A stretch of DNA of 64,000 nt from Rhizobium sp. R635 (GTDB lineage: Bacteria; Pseudomonadota; Alphaproteobacteria; Rhizobiales; Rhizobiaceae). The DNA is taken from the NCBI RefSeq assembly GCF_002211285.1, contig NZ_LOKX01000032.1, forward strand, positions 62,001 to 126,000, read 5' to 3'. The notes below the pieces were generated by a model. That model saw only the letters and a list, made by a program, of their open reading frames with translations, was not told the origin of the DNA and searched no databases. Both the position numbers and the translations under genes were made by a program. Positions 43,483-52,451 of the stretch are shown piece by piece (within the stretch, counting starts at the first letter, position 1; the number at the start of each line of letters is the position of its first letter).

Positions 43483-44650
43483 GATGCGCGTCTTTTCCTT
43501 CCTGCCTGTCTTGCGGATGAGGCCCTGCCTCTCCGCCGTTCACCGCGCCTGATATCGCGTCGCGGAAGACATCCTGGATCGACCGGCTCTCGCCGTCCTT
43601 CTCGAATTCCGCCCGATAGGCCTGCCAATAGTTTCGGTCCCGCCGCCAGGGCAGGCCCCAGGCAACGGCCTCGACCTGCGCTTCGACGATGCGCGGTTCC
43701 AGCCGGCCCGCCGCCTGGACAAGGGCCTCGAGCCCGGAATTGAGCTTGAGCTGCTGCCCGAGCAGCGTCTCGATGCGGGCCAGGAGCGCTTCCTCCGTGC
43801 CGGCAAACAGATCCTGCTCCCGGCCGGAGGACGGCGCATTCATCTCGAAGACGCCGTAGGCACCCTCGACGGCCTCTTCGAGCCGGGCGAGCAGCGGCTC
43901 CAGGCGCTCCGCAAAGGCTTCGGGCCGGCCGATCGACAGCGTTGGAAACGTCTCGGCTTCGGGCTGCGGCTCGTTGTCGTTGACGATCTCGATCACCTCA
44001 GGCCGGCGCTGCCCGATCGGCACGGAGACGTGAGTAGCCGAGCCATGTTCGAGGTGGCTGCCGTAATCGGTCTCGTCGGAATTCCAGTCCTCCGGCAGAA
44101 GCTGGGTGAGCGAACGGGTCTCCGGCGGGCCGCTCCAGCCGATTTCGACATTGCGGGAGGAGGCAGCACCTTTCTTACCGCCCTGTTCGGGCAGGGCCCA
44201 ATCATCGGCGGCGCGCTCGCCGAGAATGCCGCTGGCGGTACGCCCGCCCGGCGCGATGTCGGCAAGGATCGCGGAAATCGTCAGCGGTTCGTCGCTGAGC
44301 ACCAGCCCGGCATCGGGATCTTCGATTTCCTGGTCCCTGCTGCCTGATATGTGGACGGAAAAGGTTAGTCCGCCCATTTCCAGCCGCGACCTGTCGGAAA
44401 GCCTGGCGATCTCGCCCTCATGCACGGCGACGCCATCGACGCGGGAGCCGTTTGCGCTCTGGTCGCGCAGCAGGAAGCCGTCGCGGTCGCGCTCGATGAT
44501 GCAATGGAGTTTCGAAATCGAGCGCCGGTCCTCCGGCAGCCGCCAGTCGCAGTCTGGCGCACGGCCGAGCGTGCGCCGGCCGCGCTCGAAGAACCATTTC
44601 GGCCGGTTGGCCGTCGTATCGCTGGTGATCTCTCTCAGTTCGAGCCGCAT
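43472..44650 (-). CDS. tagH: T6SS FHA-domain protein (TagH/Fha, ImpI)
   Basis: A 392-residue protein with an N-terminal FHA domain at about 25-100: GRAPDCDWRLPEDRRSISKLH (phosphothreonine-binding Arg, Ser and His visible) and QSANGSRVDG. The middle is low-complexity and acidic, and the C-terminal 150 residues form the TagH-type region ending with DVFRDAISGA. In Agrobacterium, Fha recognises phosphorylated TssL and helps recruit secretion substrates. It therefore completes the PpkA-TssL-Fha relay with the flanking genes. A small gap of 10 bp separates it from tssG. Confidence 0.9.
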   Translation of the reverse strand: MRLELREITSDTTANRPKWFFERGRRTLGRAPDCDWRLPEDRRSISKLHCIIERDRDGFLLRDQSANGSRVDGVAVHEGEIARLSDRSRLEMGGLTFSVHISGSRDQEIEDPDAGLVLSDEPLTISAILADIAPGGRTASGILGERAADDWALPEQGGKKGAASSRNVEIGWSGPPETRSLTQLLPEDWNSDETDYGSHLEHGSATHVSVPIGQRRPEVIEIVNDNEPQPEAETFPTLSIGRPEAFAERLEPLLARLEEAVEGAYGVFEMNAPSSGREQDLFAGTEEALLARIETLLGQQLKLNSGLEALVQAAGRLEPRIVEAQVEAVAWGLPWRRDRNYWQAYRAEFEKDGESRSIQDVFRDAISGAVNGGEAGPHPQDRQEGKDAHHEE

Positions 44651-44660
44651 TCTCGCCTCC

Positions 44661-45662
44661 TCACCGCATCTCGGCCGGCAGGCGCTCGACGATCACTGCG
44701 TCGCCGCTGTCCTTTGTCGCCGGCGCGACCCGCGCCCAGCTGTTCCAGCCCAGGCGCGGCGGATCGCCCGCCTGGCCGAGCCGGCAGAAGGGAACGTCCT
44801 CCTTCTTCAGGATGACCTGAATGTCGAAATCGAGTGCGGCGCCGACATAGAGCCGTGCCAGGGCGAAGAGCTCGGTAATGGCGCGCCCGCCGGGTGCCAG
44901 CTGGAGATAATCGGCATAGCCGAGCGGGCCGATGACGATACGAAAGCCGCCGCTGAAATCGTGGATCGCCGCACCCGCCGTCGCATTGACGCCGAGCTGC
45001 ACACCCTGAGGCTGGCCCATGCGGCTGCGCTCCTCCAGCGGGATGGTCAGCCAGCGGCCGCGGAACAATTCGATCTCCACCGGCAGGCCGCTGAATTCGG
45101 TCAGCATGGCGCGCAGGTTGACGGCATTGCGGTTGCGCGCGGCAAAGAAGCCGGAGAAACGCAGGATCAGCTCCTCGTCGACGCCGCTCTTTTCGACGAG
45201 GCGCTTGGTGCCGAAGCCGGTGAGCGAGAGCAGCGTGGTGACGAAGGCATTGCTCGCCCATGTGCCGCCCCAGCGCAGCCGCCGGGCGATGCGGTATTTC
45301 TCGCAGGCATCGGCGAAGAGTTCTGCCATGCGCGCGCCGAAGAGATCGAAGAAGCCGGCGAGCGCCCGCGACCGGTTGCGCTCCTCGCGCATGATGAGTT
45401 CGTTATAGGCGGCAGGCATGGAACCGAGCGTGCCGACGAGACCTGCAAGGGCGCTGCGCACCGTCGCGCGGCCGGCCTTGCGCTTGTAGCCGCTGACCGC
45501 AAGCGGCGCCGGCGAGACGCCGACATGGGCGGCGACATCGAGCCGTCCTTCGCCGACCGACGCCTGCGCGACGCGGAAAGCCGTCACCGGCTCGAAGCGG
45601 CCGGGGTCGCGTTCGAGCAGGTCGGTCAGCGCATCTGGCTTGCTGGCGGCTTGCATGTCCAT
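44661..45662 (-). CDS. tssG: T6SS baseplate protein TssG (ImpH)
   Basis: A 333-residue TssG wedge component of the baseplate. It shows the family opening with a conserved aromatic/proline stretch (DPGRFEPVTAFRVAQAS), the SGYKRKAGRATVRSALAGLVG segment, and the LPVEIELFRGRWLTIP and LGVNATAG core. I set the start at 45662 (MDMQAAS), which has GGAAAGGA upstream and does not intrude on tssF. The protein pairs with TssF and TssE, encoded just upstream. Confidence 0.92.
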   Translation of the reverse strand: MDMQAASKPDALTDLLERDPGRFEPVTAFRVAQASVGEGRLDVAAHVGVSPAPLAVSGYKRKAGRATVRSALAGLVGTLGSMPAAYNELIMREERNRSRALAGFFDLFGARMAELFADACEKYRIARRLRWGGTWASNAFVTTLLSLTGFGTKRLVEKSGVDEELILRFSGFFAARNRNAVNLRAMLTEFSGLPVEIELFRGRWLTIPLEERSRMGQPQGVQLGVNATAGAAIHDFSGGFRIVIGPLGYADYLQLAPGGRAITELFALARLYVGAALDFDIQVILKKEDVPFCRLGQAGDPPRLGWNSWARVAPATKDSGDAVIVERLPAEMR

Positions 45663-45682
45663 GGTTGGCTGGCGGTCCTTTC

Positions 45683-47464
45683 CTAGAGAAGCGGGCGTTC
45701 GGCGGCGCGCGCCGGCCACTGGGCGATCGGCCTCGACTGCCCCTTCATGCCGATGGTGAGCCGGGTGAAGCTGTTGACCGAGGTGTAAAGGCTGAAGAAG
45801 CGGTCGAGCAGGCTGCCGAACAGGAAGGCCGAGGGCCGGTCGATGGCGGCGGGATCGAATTCCAGCGCGATTTCGGTGCCCGGCACCATGCCGCCGCTGC
45901 CGAGACGGGCGGTCGAATTGGCGGCCTTGATCGCAACGAGCGCATCGGCGAACTGCTTGGTTTCCGGGCTGTCGCGGAAGGCATAGAGCGAGAGGATATC
46001 CTTCAGCGCCGCGCCGCCATTGTCGAAGAGCGAGAGGTGGTTGAGGACGAGATGCGAGATCAGCCGCCAGTTCCGGCCCTCCTGATCGCTCATCCGGACC
46101 GATGGCGTCGGCGGGATCAGGGCTTCGACACCCGCCACCGCCTCATGGCCGGAGGCGAGCTGCAGGAAGGGATGGCCACCGCCGAAGGGAAGCTGTTCCG
46201 GCAGGTCGCGGTTGAGGCAGAGCGTATCGACGCTTGCGACCGCATCGACGGGGCCGGGGGGGCGGCGCTGGCGGTCGACGAAGGCGATGTCCATGTCGCT
46301 CGTCCTGTCGTCCTCGTCGAAACGGCGATAGGCCTGCCAGTAGGTGGCGCTCGTGCCCGCCCGCTGCGACCGTCCGAAGAAAGGCTGGCAGAATTCCTCC
46401 TGGCCGCGCGAGCCGGTCAGCAGCACCCGGTCGATCGAATAGATCTCACGGGTCTTCTGGCGCCGTGCATCGGGCAGGAGCCGGTATTCCGTGCGGGTGC
46501 CGTCGATGGCGATCGGCTCGCAGACCTGGCGGAAGAGATTGATGACGGGCGTCGCATTGAGCGCGAAGTCGCGGACCGAAACCGCCCGCTCCAGCTTGGC
46601 GTCGCTCTCCTTGAGATAGATGAAGAGCTCCAGCGTTTCGCCCGACCAGGCATCGAGCCCGTCGATATCGAGGAAGAGAAATTTCCGCGGCAGGGCGAAG
46701 AACTCGGTCAGCAGCCGGTAGCCGGTAAAGCTCGGCGCCGGATAGGGCAGCATGGCCTCCTCGGGCTCGAAGCCGACAGGCTTTAGGTTTTTCGCCGGCA
46801 GGAAGACCGGCGAGCGATCATCCGCATGTTTGGCAAGCGCGATGCCGAGCGTGTGATTGGCAAGCAGCTCGTAGATCGCCACCGCCTGCTGCCAGGCGGA
46901 CGGAATATGCAGGCGCAGCCGCCTCACGCCGAGGCTGGCCAGGGGTTTGCGGGCATCGAGCGGGCGGATGGAAAGCCTGAGGCAGCCGGCAATGCCGGCA
47001 TAGGGCGAAAGCGGCGCATTGACCGGCTGGCCGGAAAGAGTGGCGCCTGTGATTTCGATCGGCGCGATCTCGACATCCTGCGTGGTGCGGAAGCGGCAGG
47101 CTTCGCCTCTGACCGGCTCAGCGAGGATCTCGGTATGGCGCGGCACGGTCTGCACCGAGGCAAGCGTATCGCTCGGGCGGAACTTGACGATGCTCATCGA
47201 GGGCAACGGCGCGAGATAATGCGGATAGAGCGTTTCGAGGAGACTATCGGTCAGTTCCGGAAATTCGTCGTCGAGCTTCTGGCGGACACGCGCGGCCGAA
47301 TAGGCGAAGCTCTGTATCAGCCGCTCCACATGCGGATCGTCGGCGACGTCGCCGGTCATGCGCAGGCGGCCGGCGATCTTTGGAAAGGCATCGGCAAAGC
47401 GCGCGGCCCGGCGGCGCAGCGCGAGCAGTTCCTCGTTATAACGGTGGAGGAAGCCTTCAGCCAT
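45683..47464 (-). CDS. tssF: T6SS baseplate protein TssF (ImpG)
   Basis: A 593-residue TssF wedge protein. Diagnostic motifs are FLHRYNEELLALRRRAARFA at the N-terminus, VERLIQSFAYSAARVRQKLD, and ELTDSLLETLYPHYLAPLPS, with the conserved C-terminal RFFSLYTSVNSFTRL. The start at 47464 overlaps the tssE stop by 8 bp. Full length, no anomaly. Confidence 0.95.
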   Translation of the reverse strand: MAEGFLHRYNEELLALRRRAARFADAFPKIAGRLRMTGDVADDPHVERLIQSFAYSAARVRQKLDDEFPELTDSLLETLYPHYLAPLPSMSIVKFRPSDTLASVQTVPRHTEILAEPVRGEACRFRTTQDVEIAPIEITGATLSGQPVNAPLSPYAGIAGCLRLSIRPLDARKPLASLGVRRLRLHIPSAWQQAVAIYELLANHTLGIALAKHADDRSPVFLPAKNLKPVGFEPEEAMLPYPAPSFTGYRLLTEFFALPRKFLFLDIDGLDAWSGETLELFIYLKESDAKLERAVSVRDFALNATPVINLFRQVCEPIAIDGTRTEYRLLPDARRQKTREIYSIDRVLLTGSRGQEEFCQPFFGRSQRAGTSATYWQAYRRFDEDDRTSDMDIAFVDRQRRPPGPVDAVASVDTLCLNRDLPEQLPFGGGHPFLQLASGHEAVAGVEALIPPTPSVRMSDQEGRNWRLISHLVLNHLSLFDNGGAALKDILSLYAFRDSPETKQFADALVAIKAANSTARLGSGGMVPGTEIALEFDPAAIDRPSAFLFGSLLDRFFSLYTSVNSFTRLTIGMKGQSRPIAQWPARAAERPLL

Positions 47465-47966
47465 GCGCGGCCTCCACCAGGAAGCGCTGGGTGGAAGGGT
47501 CGATGGTCGATTCGAAGCTGATCGGCGGCATGCCTTCATGCAGGCGGAAGGACGCCTGGATGCGCATGCGCAGCGCCCGCTCGGTCATGGTCCGGCTTTT
47601 CAGGATCGTCACCCTGACATCGGAAAGCCGCGTTTCGAAAAGCGCGATGCGCCGCTCGATCGCGGCCGCCAGCTTCAGCTTCGCTTCGTCGGTCATCAGA
47701 TTGGCCGAGACGACGCCGTCGACGCCGTAGCTCACCAGCGCATCCTTCAGTTCGGCAAGTGCTGCCGGCGGCGTGGCCGGGCAGCGCCGCGTGTTGAGCA
47801 GCGCTTCGAGATCGCGGCGGATCGCTTCCCTGACGTCGCGAACCTGGTCGACGAAGCTCATCGGCGGATCGGCGACGCGATCCGGAGCCTCGTCGATCAG
47901 CCTGTCGAGGATCGAGCGGGCAAGGACGCGGTCGCGTTGCCGGTAGCGTTCGAGCGGATCAACCAT
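47457..47966 (-). CDS. tssE: T6SS baseplate protein TssE (ImpF, gp25-like)
   Basis: A 169-residue gp25/lysozyme-like baseplate protein (no lysozyme activity expected) that initiates sheath assembly. The N-terminal PLERYRQRDRVLARSILDRL, the REAIRRDLEALLNTRRCP motif and the SYGVDGVVSANLMTDEAKLK region match TssE. The EAIRRDLE helix carries the sheath-handshake residues of the family. The start at 47966 overlaps the tagJ stop by 8 bp. Confidence 0.92.
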   Translation of the reverse strand: MVDPLERYRQRDRVLARSILDRLIDEAPDRVADPPMSFVDQVRDVREAIRRDLEALLNTRRCPATPPAALAELKDALVSYGVDGVVSANLMTDEAKLKLAAAIERRIALFETRLSDVRVTILKSRTMTERALRMRIQASFRLHEGMPPISFESTIDPSTQRFLVEAAHG

Positions 47967-48789
47967 GCGCGGCCTGCCTGCCGGCGGAGCTTGCCTGCAC
48001 GATCTCCAGCTCCTGGGTATCGTGGAAGGAGACGAGGTCGTCGCCGGCGAGGAAGCAGCGCTGGCCGCGGCCGGTGGTGATGCCGGTCGCTTCCTCGATC
48101 CACTCGGTTTCGCGGCCGAGCCTGAGCGTCGCATCCTTGCCGGTGCCGTGATAGACCGCCGGCAGAAGCACCGATGCGGCCGCACCGTCGATCAGCGACA
48201 GTTCGGCGCGGCGGAAGGCGAGATCGCGCGGCCGGGCGATCGGCTCGATCGAGACCGCGGCGATCTTGGCGAAATCGATCCAGAGATAGCCGCCGCCGGT
48301 CATGATGACCTCGAGGGCGTGCGGGATGCGGTCATCGAGATCGCGGAAATCCGAGATCGCCTTGCCGTTCCAGATCAGCGGGCGTTCGCCCCTCAGGGTT
48401 TCGAGTGCTTCGAGCGTTGTCCTCGCCTCACGCGCATTGCCTTCACGATGGGCGATGCCGAGGCGCAGCGCCAGCTTGTCGAGTTCGCTCGGTCCCTGCG
48501 GAAATTCCGGCACGGCGCCGCTTGCAAACCAGGCATCGCGTGCCGCCATCGCCCGAAGCTCGTTGCGCAGCAGGGCAAAGCCCATCGTCGCGTCGGGGGA
48601 GAGAGTGGCGGCGAGGCTGCACTGATTGTCGGCGCGCTCGTATTCGCCGGATAGGACGAGCAGATCGATATAGAGGTGCCGCGCCTCCTGATCCGAAGGG
48701 CTGATCTTCAGATGCGCCTTGACCTCTTCGAGCGCCTCGTCGAGGGCGTTGTCGCTGAGCGATTGGGCGATGTTGGCGGAAAGCGTCAT
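47959..48789 (-). CDS. tagJ: T6SS accessory protein TagJ (ImpE)
   Basis: A 276-residue ImpE-family accessory protein. The N-terminal third is helical and TPR-like (DEALEEVKAHLKISPSDQEAR, LLVLSGEYERADNQC), and the C-terminal half carries the SciE/ImpE-type WNGKAISDFRDLDDRIPHALE and GGGYLWIDFAKI motifs. TagJ binds TssB and modulates sheath handling in some systems. ATGA overlap with the second tssC gene and 8 bp overlap with tssE indicate tight coupling. Confidence 0.9.
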   Translation of the reverse strand: MTLSANIAQSLSDNALDEALEEVKAHLKISPSDQEARHLYIDLLVLSGEYERADNQCSLAATLSPDATMGFALLRNELRAMAARDAWFASGAVPEFPQGPSELDKLALRLGIAHREGNAREARTTLEALETLRGERPLIWNGKAISDFRDLDDRIPHALEVIMTGGGYLWIDFAKIAAVSIEPIARPRDLAFRRAELSLIDGAAASVLLPAVYHGTGKDATLRLGRETEWIEEATGITTGRGQRCFLAGDDLVSFHDTQELEIVQASSAGRQAAHG

Positions 48790-50174
48790 GCGGACATCCT
48801 CTCGGGCATGGCAACGGGGCGGCTCAGGATCTGGCCGGTGGTCGCGGTCTCGGCGATCAGGTGGAAGCTCGTGGCGACGTCATCGAGCTGGAAATGCGGC
48901 TGCAGGCGGACCGTGCAGGAGAAGCTGCCGGGCTTGCCGGGGATTTCGGCGACGCTGATGCCGGCCGAGCGCAGCGGGAAGCGGGTGCGGAGCGCGATAT
49001 CGGCATCGTCGTTGCCGAGCGTATAGGCGGTCAGCCAGTCCGCGAGTTTCCGTTCGATCGAGATCGCATCGGAAAGCTGGCCGATCTCGTCGCGCATGAT
49101 GACCTTGAGATAATGCGAGAAACGCGAGGCGCAGAGCACATATTGCAGCATGGCGGCGAGCCGCGCGTTCTGGCGCGCATGCTCGTTGGAATAATGCGGC
49201 GGCGCATGCAGCGACTGGTTGGAATTGAAAATCGCCGAAGAGGAGAGGTAGGTGGTCGCGGCCGGGATGATGCCGAGCTCGCAGAGCTGCTGCTCCTGGC
49301 TGCTGGTCAGGTGGATTTCCACCGGCGCCTGGGCTGACAGGCCGTTGCTTTCGGTACCGAAGTCATAGGGCGGCAATTCGGCTGAACTCAGTAGGCCGCC
49401 GTCGATCGCATCCTGCGTGACGCCGCGGATATCGGCAAACCAGCCGGAATTGATGAAATTGCGGATGACGACCGTCGCGAAGGCGAAAGCGGCATTGCCC
49501 CAGAGCAGCGAACTGCCGTCGCTCGCAATGCTTTCGCGGAAGGGAAAGCCGTCGTTGCGGTGGCGTGAGTGAGGTGTCAACGGCGAGCGCATCAGGACGC
49601 GCGGCGCGGCGAGCCCGAGGAAGCGCGAATCCTCGCGGGCGCGAAGGCCGTTCCAGCGGATGCGGTCCGCTTCGTTTGCCAGCCAGGAGAAGTCGCTGAC
49701 CCGGTTCAGCTCGTGAAAATCCTCAAGCCCGATCGCAGCCGGCGCGGCACCCGCGACGAAGGGGCAGAAGGCGGCCGCCGCCACCATGCCGATCTGCGAC
49801 AGCGTGCCGACCGGATCGCCGTCGGCGGGATCGGTTGGCGAAAGATGATAGTCGCCGACCAGCAGGCCGAAAGGCTCACCGCCCGGCATGCCGAACTCGC
49901 GGCTGTAGATCAGTTCGAAGAGATGGCTCTGGTCGAAATCGCTGGCGCGCTCCATGCTGCGCGCGAGTTCGCGCCAGCCGACGCCGAGCAGCTTGACCTT
50001 CACTTCGCCGCTGCGGCTCGCCTCGCGCACGAGCATGGCAAGGCCACGCCATCTCGCCTCCATCGCCTGAAAATCGGGATGGTGGAGAATGGCATTGACT
50101 TGCCTGTTCAGCGCCTCGTCGATCAGCGAAATCAGCTGATCCGCCCGGCGCCGCCATTCAGTGCTGGAACCCAT
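48786..50174 (-). CDS. tssC2: Second TssC-like sheath protein (ImpD, TssC40-type)
   Basis: A 462-residue TssC paralogue directly after the main tssC. It keeps the EvpB-type layout: HHPDFQAMEARWRGLAMLV, EFGMPGGEPFGLLVGDYHL, FCPFVAGAAP, and a C-terminal SRFSHYLKVIMRDEIG and IPGKPGSFSCTVRLQPHFQL. It is about 30 residues shorter than the main copy and quite diverged. Rhizobial and Agrobacterium T6SS loci carry this duplicate; its partner in the sheath is less clear than for TssC. The ATG at 50174 has CAGG at a good distance. Confidence 0.9.
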   Translation of the reverse strand: MGSSTEWRRRADQLISLIDEALNRQVNAILHHPDFQAMEARWRGLAMLVREASRSGEVKVKLLGVGWRELARSMERASDFDQSHLFELIYSREFGMPGGEPFGLLVGDYHLSPTDPADGDPVGTLSQIGMVAAAAFCPFVAGAAPAAIGLEDFHELNRVSDFSWLANEADRIRWNGLRAREDSRFLGLAAPRVLMRSPLTPHSRHRNDGFPFRESIASDGSSLLWGNAAFAFATVVIRNFINSGWFADIRGVTQDAIDGGLLSSAELPPYDFGTESNGLSAQAPVEIHLTSSQEQQLCELGIIPAATTYLSSSAIFNSNQSLHAPPHYSNEHARQNARLAAMLQYVLCASRFSHYLKVIMRDEIGQLSDAISIERKLADWLTAYTLGNDDADIALRTRFPLRSAGISVAEIPGKPGSFSCTVRLQPHFQLDDVATSFHLIAETATTGQILSRPVAMPERMSA

Positions 50175-50246
50175 CGTCAACCTGACACAGATGTTTCGAA
50201 AAGGTCCGGCGCGGCGGCAAACCCGCCGCGCCGGCCCCTGATTTCA

Positions 50247-51728
50247 TCAGTTCTTCGAGGGAATCCGGGCGACCATGCGCAGCGAGGTGGTCAATTCCTC
50301 CATCTGCAGCCAGGGACGCATCCAGGCGACGGCGTTGTAGGCGCCCGGCCTGCCGGGAATTTCCTGCACGGTGACCTTCGCCTCGCGCAGCGGATATTTG
50401 GCGCGCGACTCCTCGCCAGCCTCGTCATTGGCGTTGACGTAGTTGGAGATCCAGCGGTTGAGCCAGGCCTCGCAATCCTCCGCTTCCATGAAGGAGCCGA
50501 TCTTGTCGCGGCCCATGACCTTGAGATAGTGGGCAAAACGCGAGGTCGCCATCATGTAAGGCAGGCGGGCCGAAACGGCGGCGTTGGCCGTCGCCTCGGG
50601 GCGGTCATAGAGCTTCGGCTTGTGCGCCGTCTGTGCGCCGAAGAATACGGCATAATCCGTATTCTTGTAGTGGCAGAGCGGCAGGAAGCCGAGCTTGCCG
50701 AGTTCGGCGTCGCGACGGTCGGTGATGCCGACTTCCGTCGGGCATTTGAGATCGAGATCGCCGTCGTCGCTCGAGAAGATGTGCATCGGCAGGCCTTCGA
50801 CCTTGCCGCCGTTTTCGGCGCCGCGAATGGCGGTGCACCAGCCGTTCTTGGCGAAGGCTTCGGTCAGGCGCGTGCCCATCACATAGGCCGCGTTCATCCA
50901 GCAGTAGGAGCCGTGCGGCAGTTCGCCGGTCTTGGAACCGCCGGTTTCGTCGAAGTTGAATTCCTCGACCGGGCTGGTCTTCGGGCCATAGGGCATGCGG
51001 GCCAGCACGCGCGGCATGGCGAGAGTGACGAAGCGGGAATCGTCGCTTTCGCGCAGGCTGCGCCACTTGGCATATTCCACCGTCTCGAAGATCTTTTCGA
51101 GATCGCGGGGTTTTGCCAATTCCCGGAAATCCTCGAAGCCGAACATGCGGGGGCTGGCGGCCGAGATGAACGGGGCGAAGGCGGCCGCCGCGATCATCGA
51201 GACGCCCTGGAGAAGCTGGACGTCGTCGAAGGAATTGTCGAATTCGTAATCGCCGATCAGCGCACCCATCGGTTCGCCGCCCGGCGTGCCGAACTCGTCT
51301 TCATAGACCGACTTGAAAAGCCGGGACTGGTCGAACTCGACCGCCTTGGCAAGATCCTTGGCGACGTCGCGCTTGGAAGCGTTGAGCACGCGGATCTTCA
51401 GATTGGCGCTGGTCTCGCTGTTCTTGACGAGATAGTGCAGGCCGCGCCAGGCGCCTTCGAGCTTGGTGAACTCGGGCGACTGCATGATCGCCGAGAGCTG
51501 GCTCGAGATCGCCTTGTCGATCTCGGCAATGGCATTGTTCAGCGTGATCGTCAGGTTGCGATCATAGGTGACGGTGCCCTTCAGGGCCTGGTCGGTGAGG
51601 GTGCGCAGGAGGTCCTGGGTACGGTCGGGTTCGGTCTGGCGGGTGGCCGCAACGACCTTCGAAAGCAGGTCCTGATCAGGCGCGAACCCGGCTTCTTCCC
51701 TTGTCTGCAGTTGCGTTTCAGCGGTCAT
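50247..51728 (-). CDS. tssC: T6SS contractile sheath large subunit TssC (ImpC)
   Basis: A 493-residue sheath protein (TssC/VipB/EvpB). Hallmarks are NNAIAEIDKAISSQLSAIMQ, FTKLEGAWRGLHYLVKNSET, EFGTPGGEPMGALIGDYEF, AAFAPFISAASPRMFG and the C-terminal FAHYLKVMGRDKIGSF and PGAYNAVAWMRPWLQMEEL. With TssB it forms the contractile tube, later recycled by ClpV. It is preceded by tssB with a 123 bp gap, larger than elsewhere in the operon. Confidence 0.96.
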   Translation of the reverse strand: MTAETQLQTREEAGFAPDQDLLSKVVAATRQTEPDRTQDLLRTLTDQALKGTVTYDRNLTITLNNAIAEIDKAISSQLSAIMQSPEFTKLEGAWRGLHYLVKNSETSANLKIRVLNASKRDVAKDLAKAVEFDQSRLFKSVYEDEFGTPGGEPMGALIGDYEFDNSFDDVQLLQGVSMIAAAAFAPFISAASPRMFGFEDFRELAKPRDLEKIFETVEYAKWRSLRESDDSRFVTLAMPRVLARMPYGPKTSPVEEFNFDETGGSKTGELPHGSYCWMNAAYVMGTRLTEAFAKNGWCTAIRGAENGGKVEGLPMHIFSSDDGDLDLKCPTEVGITDRRDAELGKLGFLPLCHYKNTDYAVFFGAQTAHKPKLYDRPEATANAAVSARLPYMMATSRFAHYLKVMGRDKIGSFMEAEDCEAWLNRWISNYVNANDEAGEESRAKYPLREAKVTVQEIPGRPGAYNAVAWMRPWLQMEELTTSLRMVARIPSKN

Positions 51729-51851
51729 CTATCGATCCTTTTTGCGAAAGCGGCGGCCCTCGAGGGATGGTTTCCCTTCAAAAGGGGCCGCTGCCGGACA
51801 ACGACTCTTCAGAATTTCAGCGCAGGCCTGCCGGCCCGCGATTCCAGGCAT

Positions 51852-52373
51852 TCAGTTCACCACGTCCTTCGGCTCGTCGGCCTTGCCGCCAAGCTGGGCG
51901 ATCAGCTGCGAAAGGTCGGCCTTGTTCTGCAGAATGTCTTCGAGCAGCCGTTCCAGCTCTTCCGAGCGGTCCGCCTTGCTCATCAGGTCGCGCAGCTGGT
52001 TGCGGGCATTGAGCAGCGCCTTCAGCGCCGGCACCTGGTCGACGATCGCGCCGGGTTCGAAATCGGCCATGCTTTCGAATTTCAGCGAAACCGGAAGCTG
52101 AGTTCCGTTGTTTTCCAGCGTGTTCTCGACCGAGATCGTCAGGCCGGGCGTCATCCGGCGCATGACGTCGTCGAAGTTGTCGCGGTCGACCTGCACGAAT
52201 TTGCGCTCGCCGAAGGGCTTCAGCGGCTGCGTGGGATTGCCGGAAAAGTCGCCGAGCACGCCGACGACGAAGGGCAGTTCCTTCACCACCATCGCGCCTT
52301 CGGTTTCCACCTCGTATTTGATGTGGACCCTGGGCTTGCGAACCCGTTCCAGTTTCTCATGCACACTTGCCAT
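51852..52373 (-). CDS. tssB: T6SS contractile sheath small subunit TssB (ImpB)
   Basis: A 173-residue TssB/VipA protein with the typical KPRVHIKYEVETEGAMVVKEL N-terminal segment, LGDFSGNP, and RKFVQVDRDNFDDVMRRMTP. The C-terminal helix (RDLMSKADRSEELERLLEDI) mediates the TssC interaction. A clear AAGGAGA ribosome site precedes the ATG at 52373. Lies between tssA and tssC. Confidence 0.95.
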   Translation of the reverse strand: MASVHEKLERVRKPRVHIKYEVETEGAMVVKELPFVVGVLGDFSGNPTQPLKPFGERKFVQVDRDNFDDVMRRMTPGLTISVENTLENNGTQLPVSLKFESMADFEPGAIVDQVPALKALLNARNQLRDLMSKADRSEELERLLEDILQNKADLSQLIAQLGGKADEPKDVVN

Positions 52374-52451
52374 CGAGATTCTCCTTCGTCTCATCGGCGG
52401 ATTGCGAATAGGAATGCTGCAGATTGCTGCCGGTCGGCCGGCCGCGCGCTA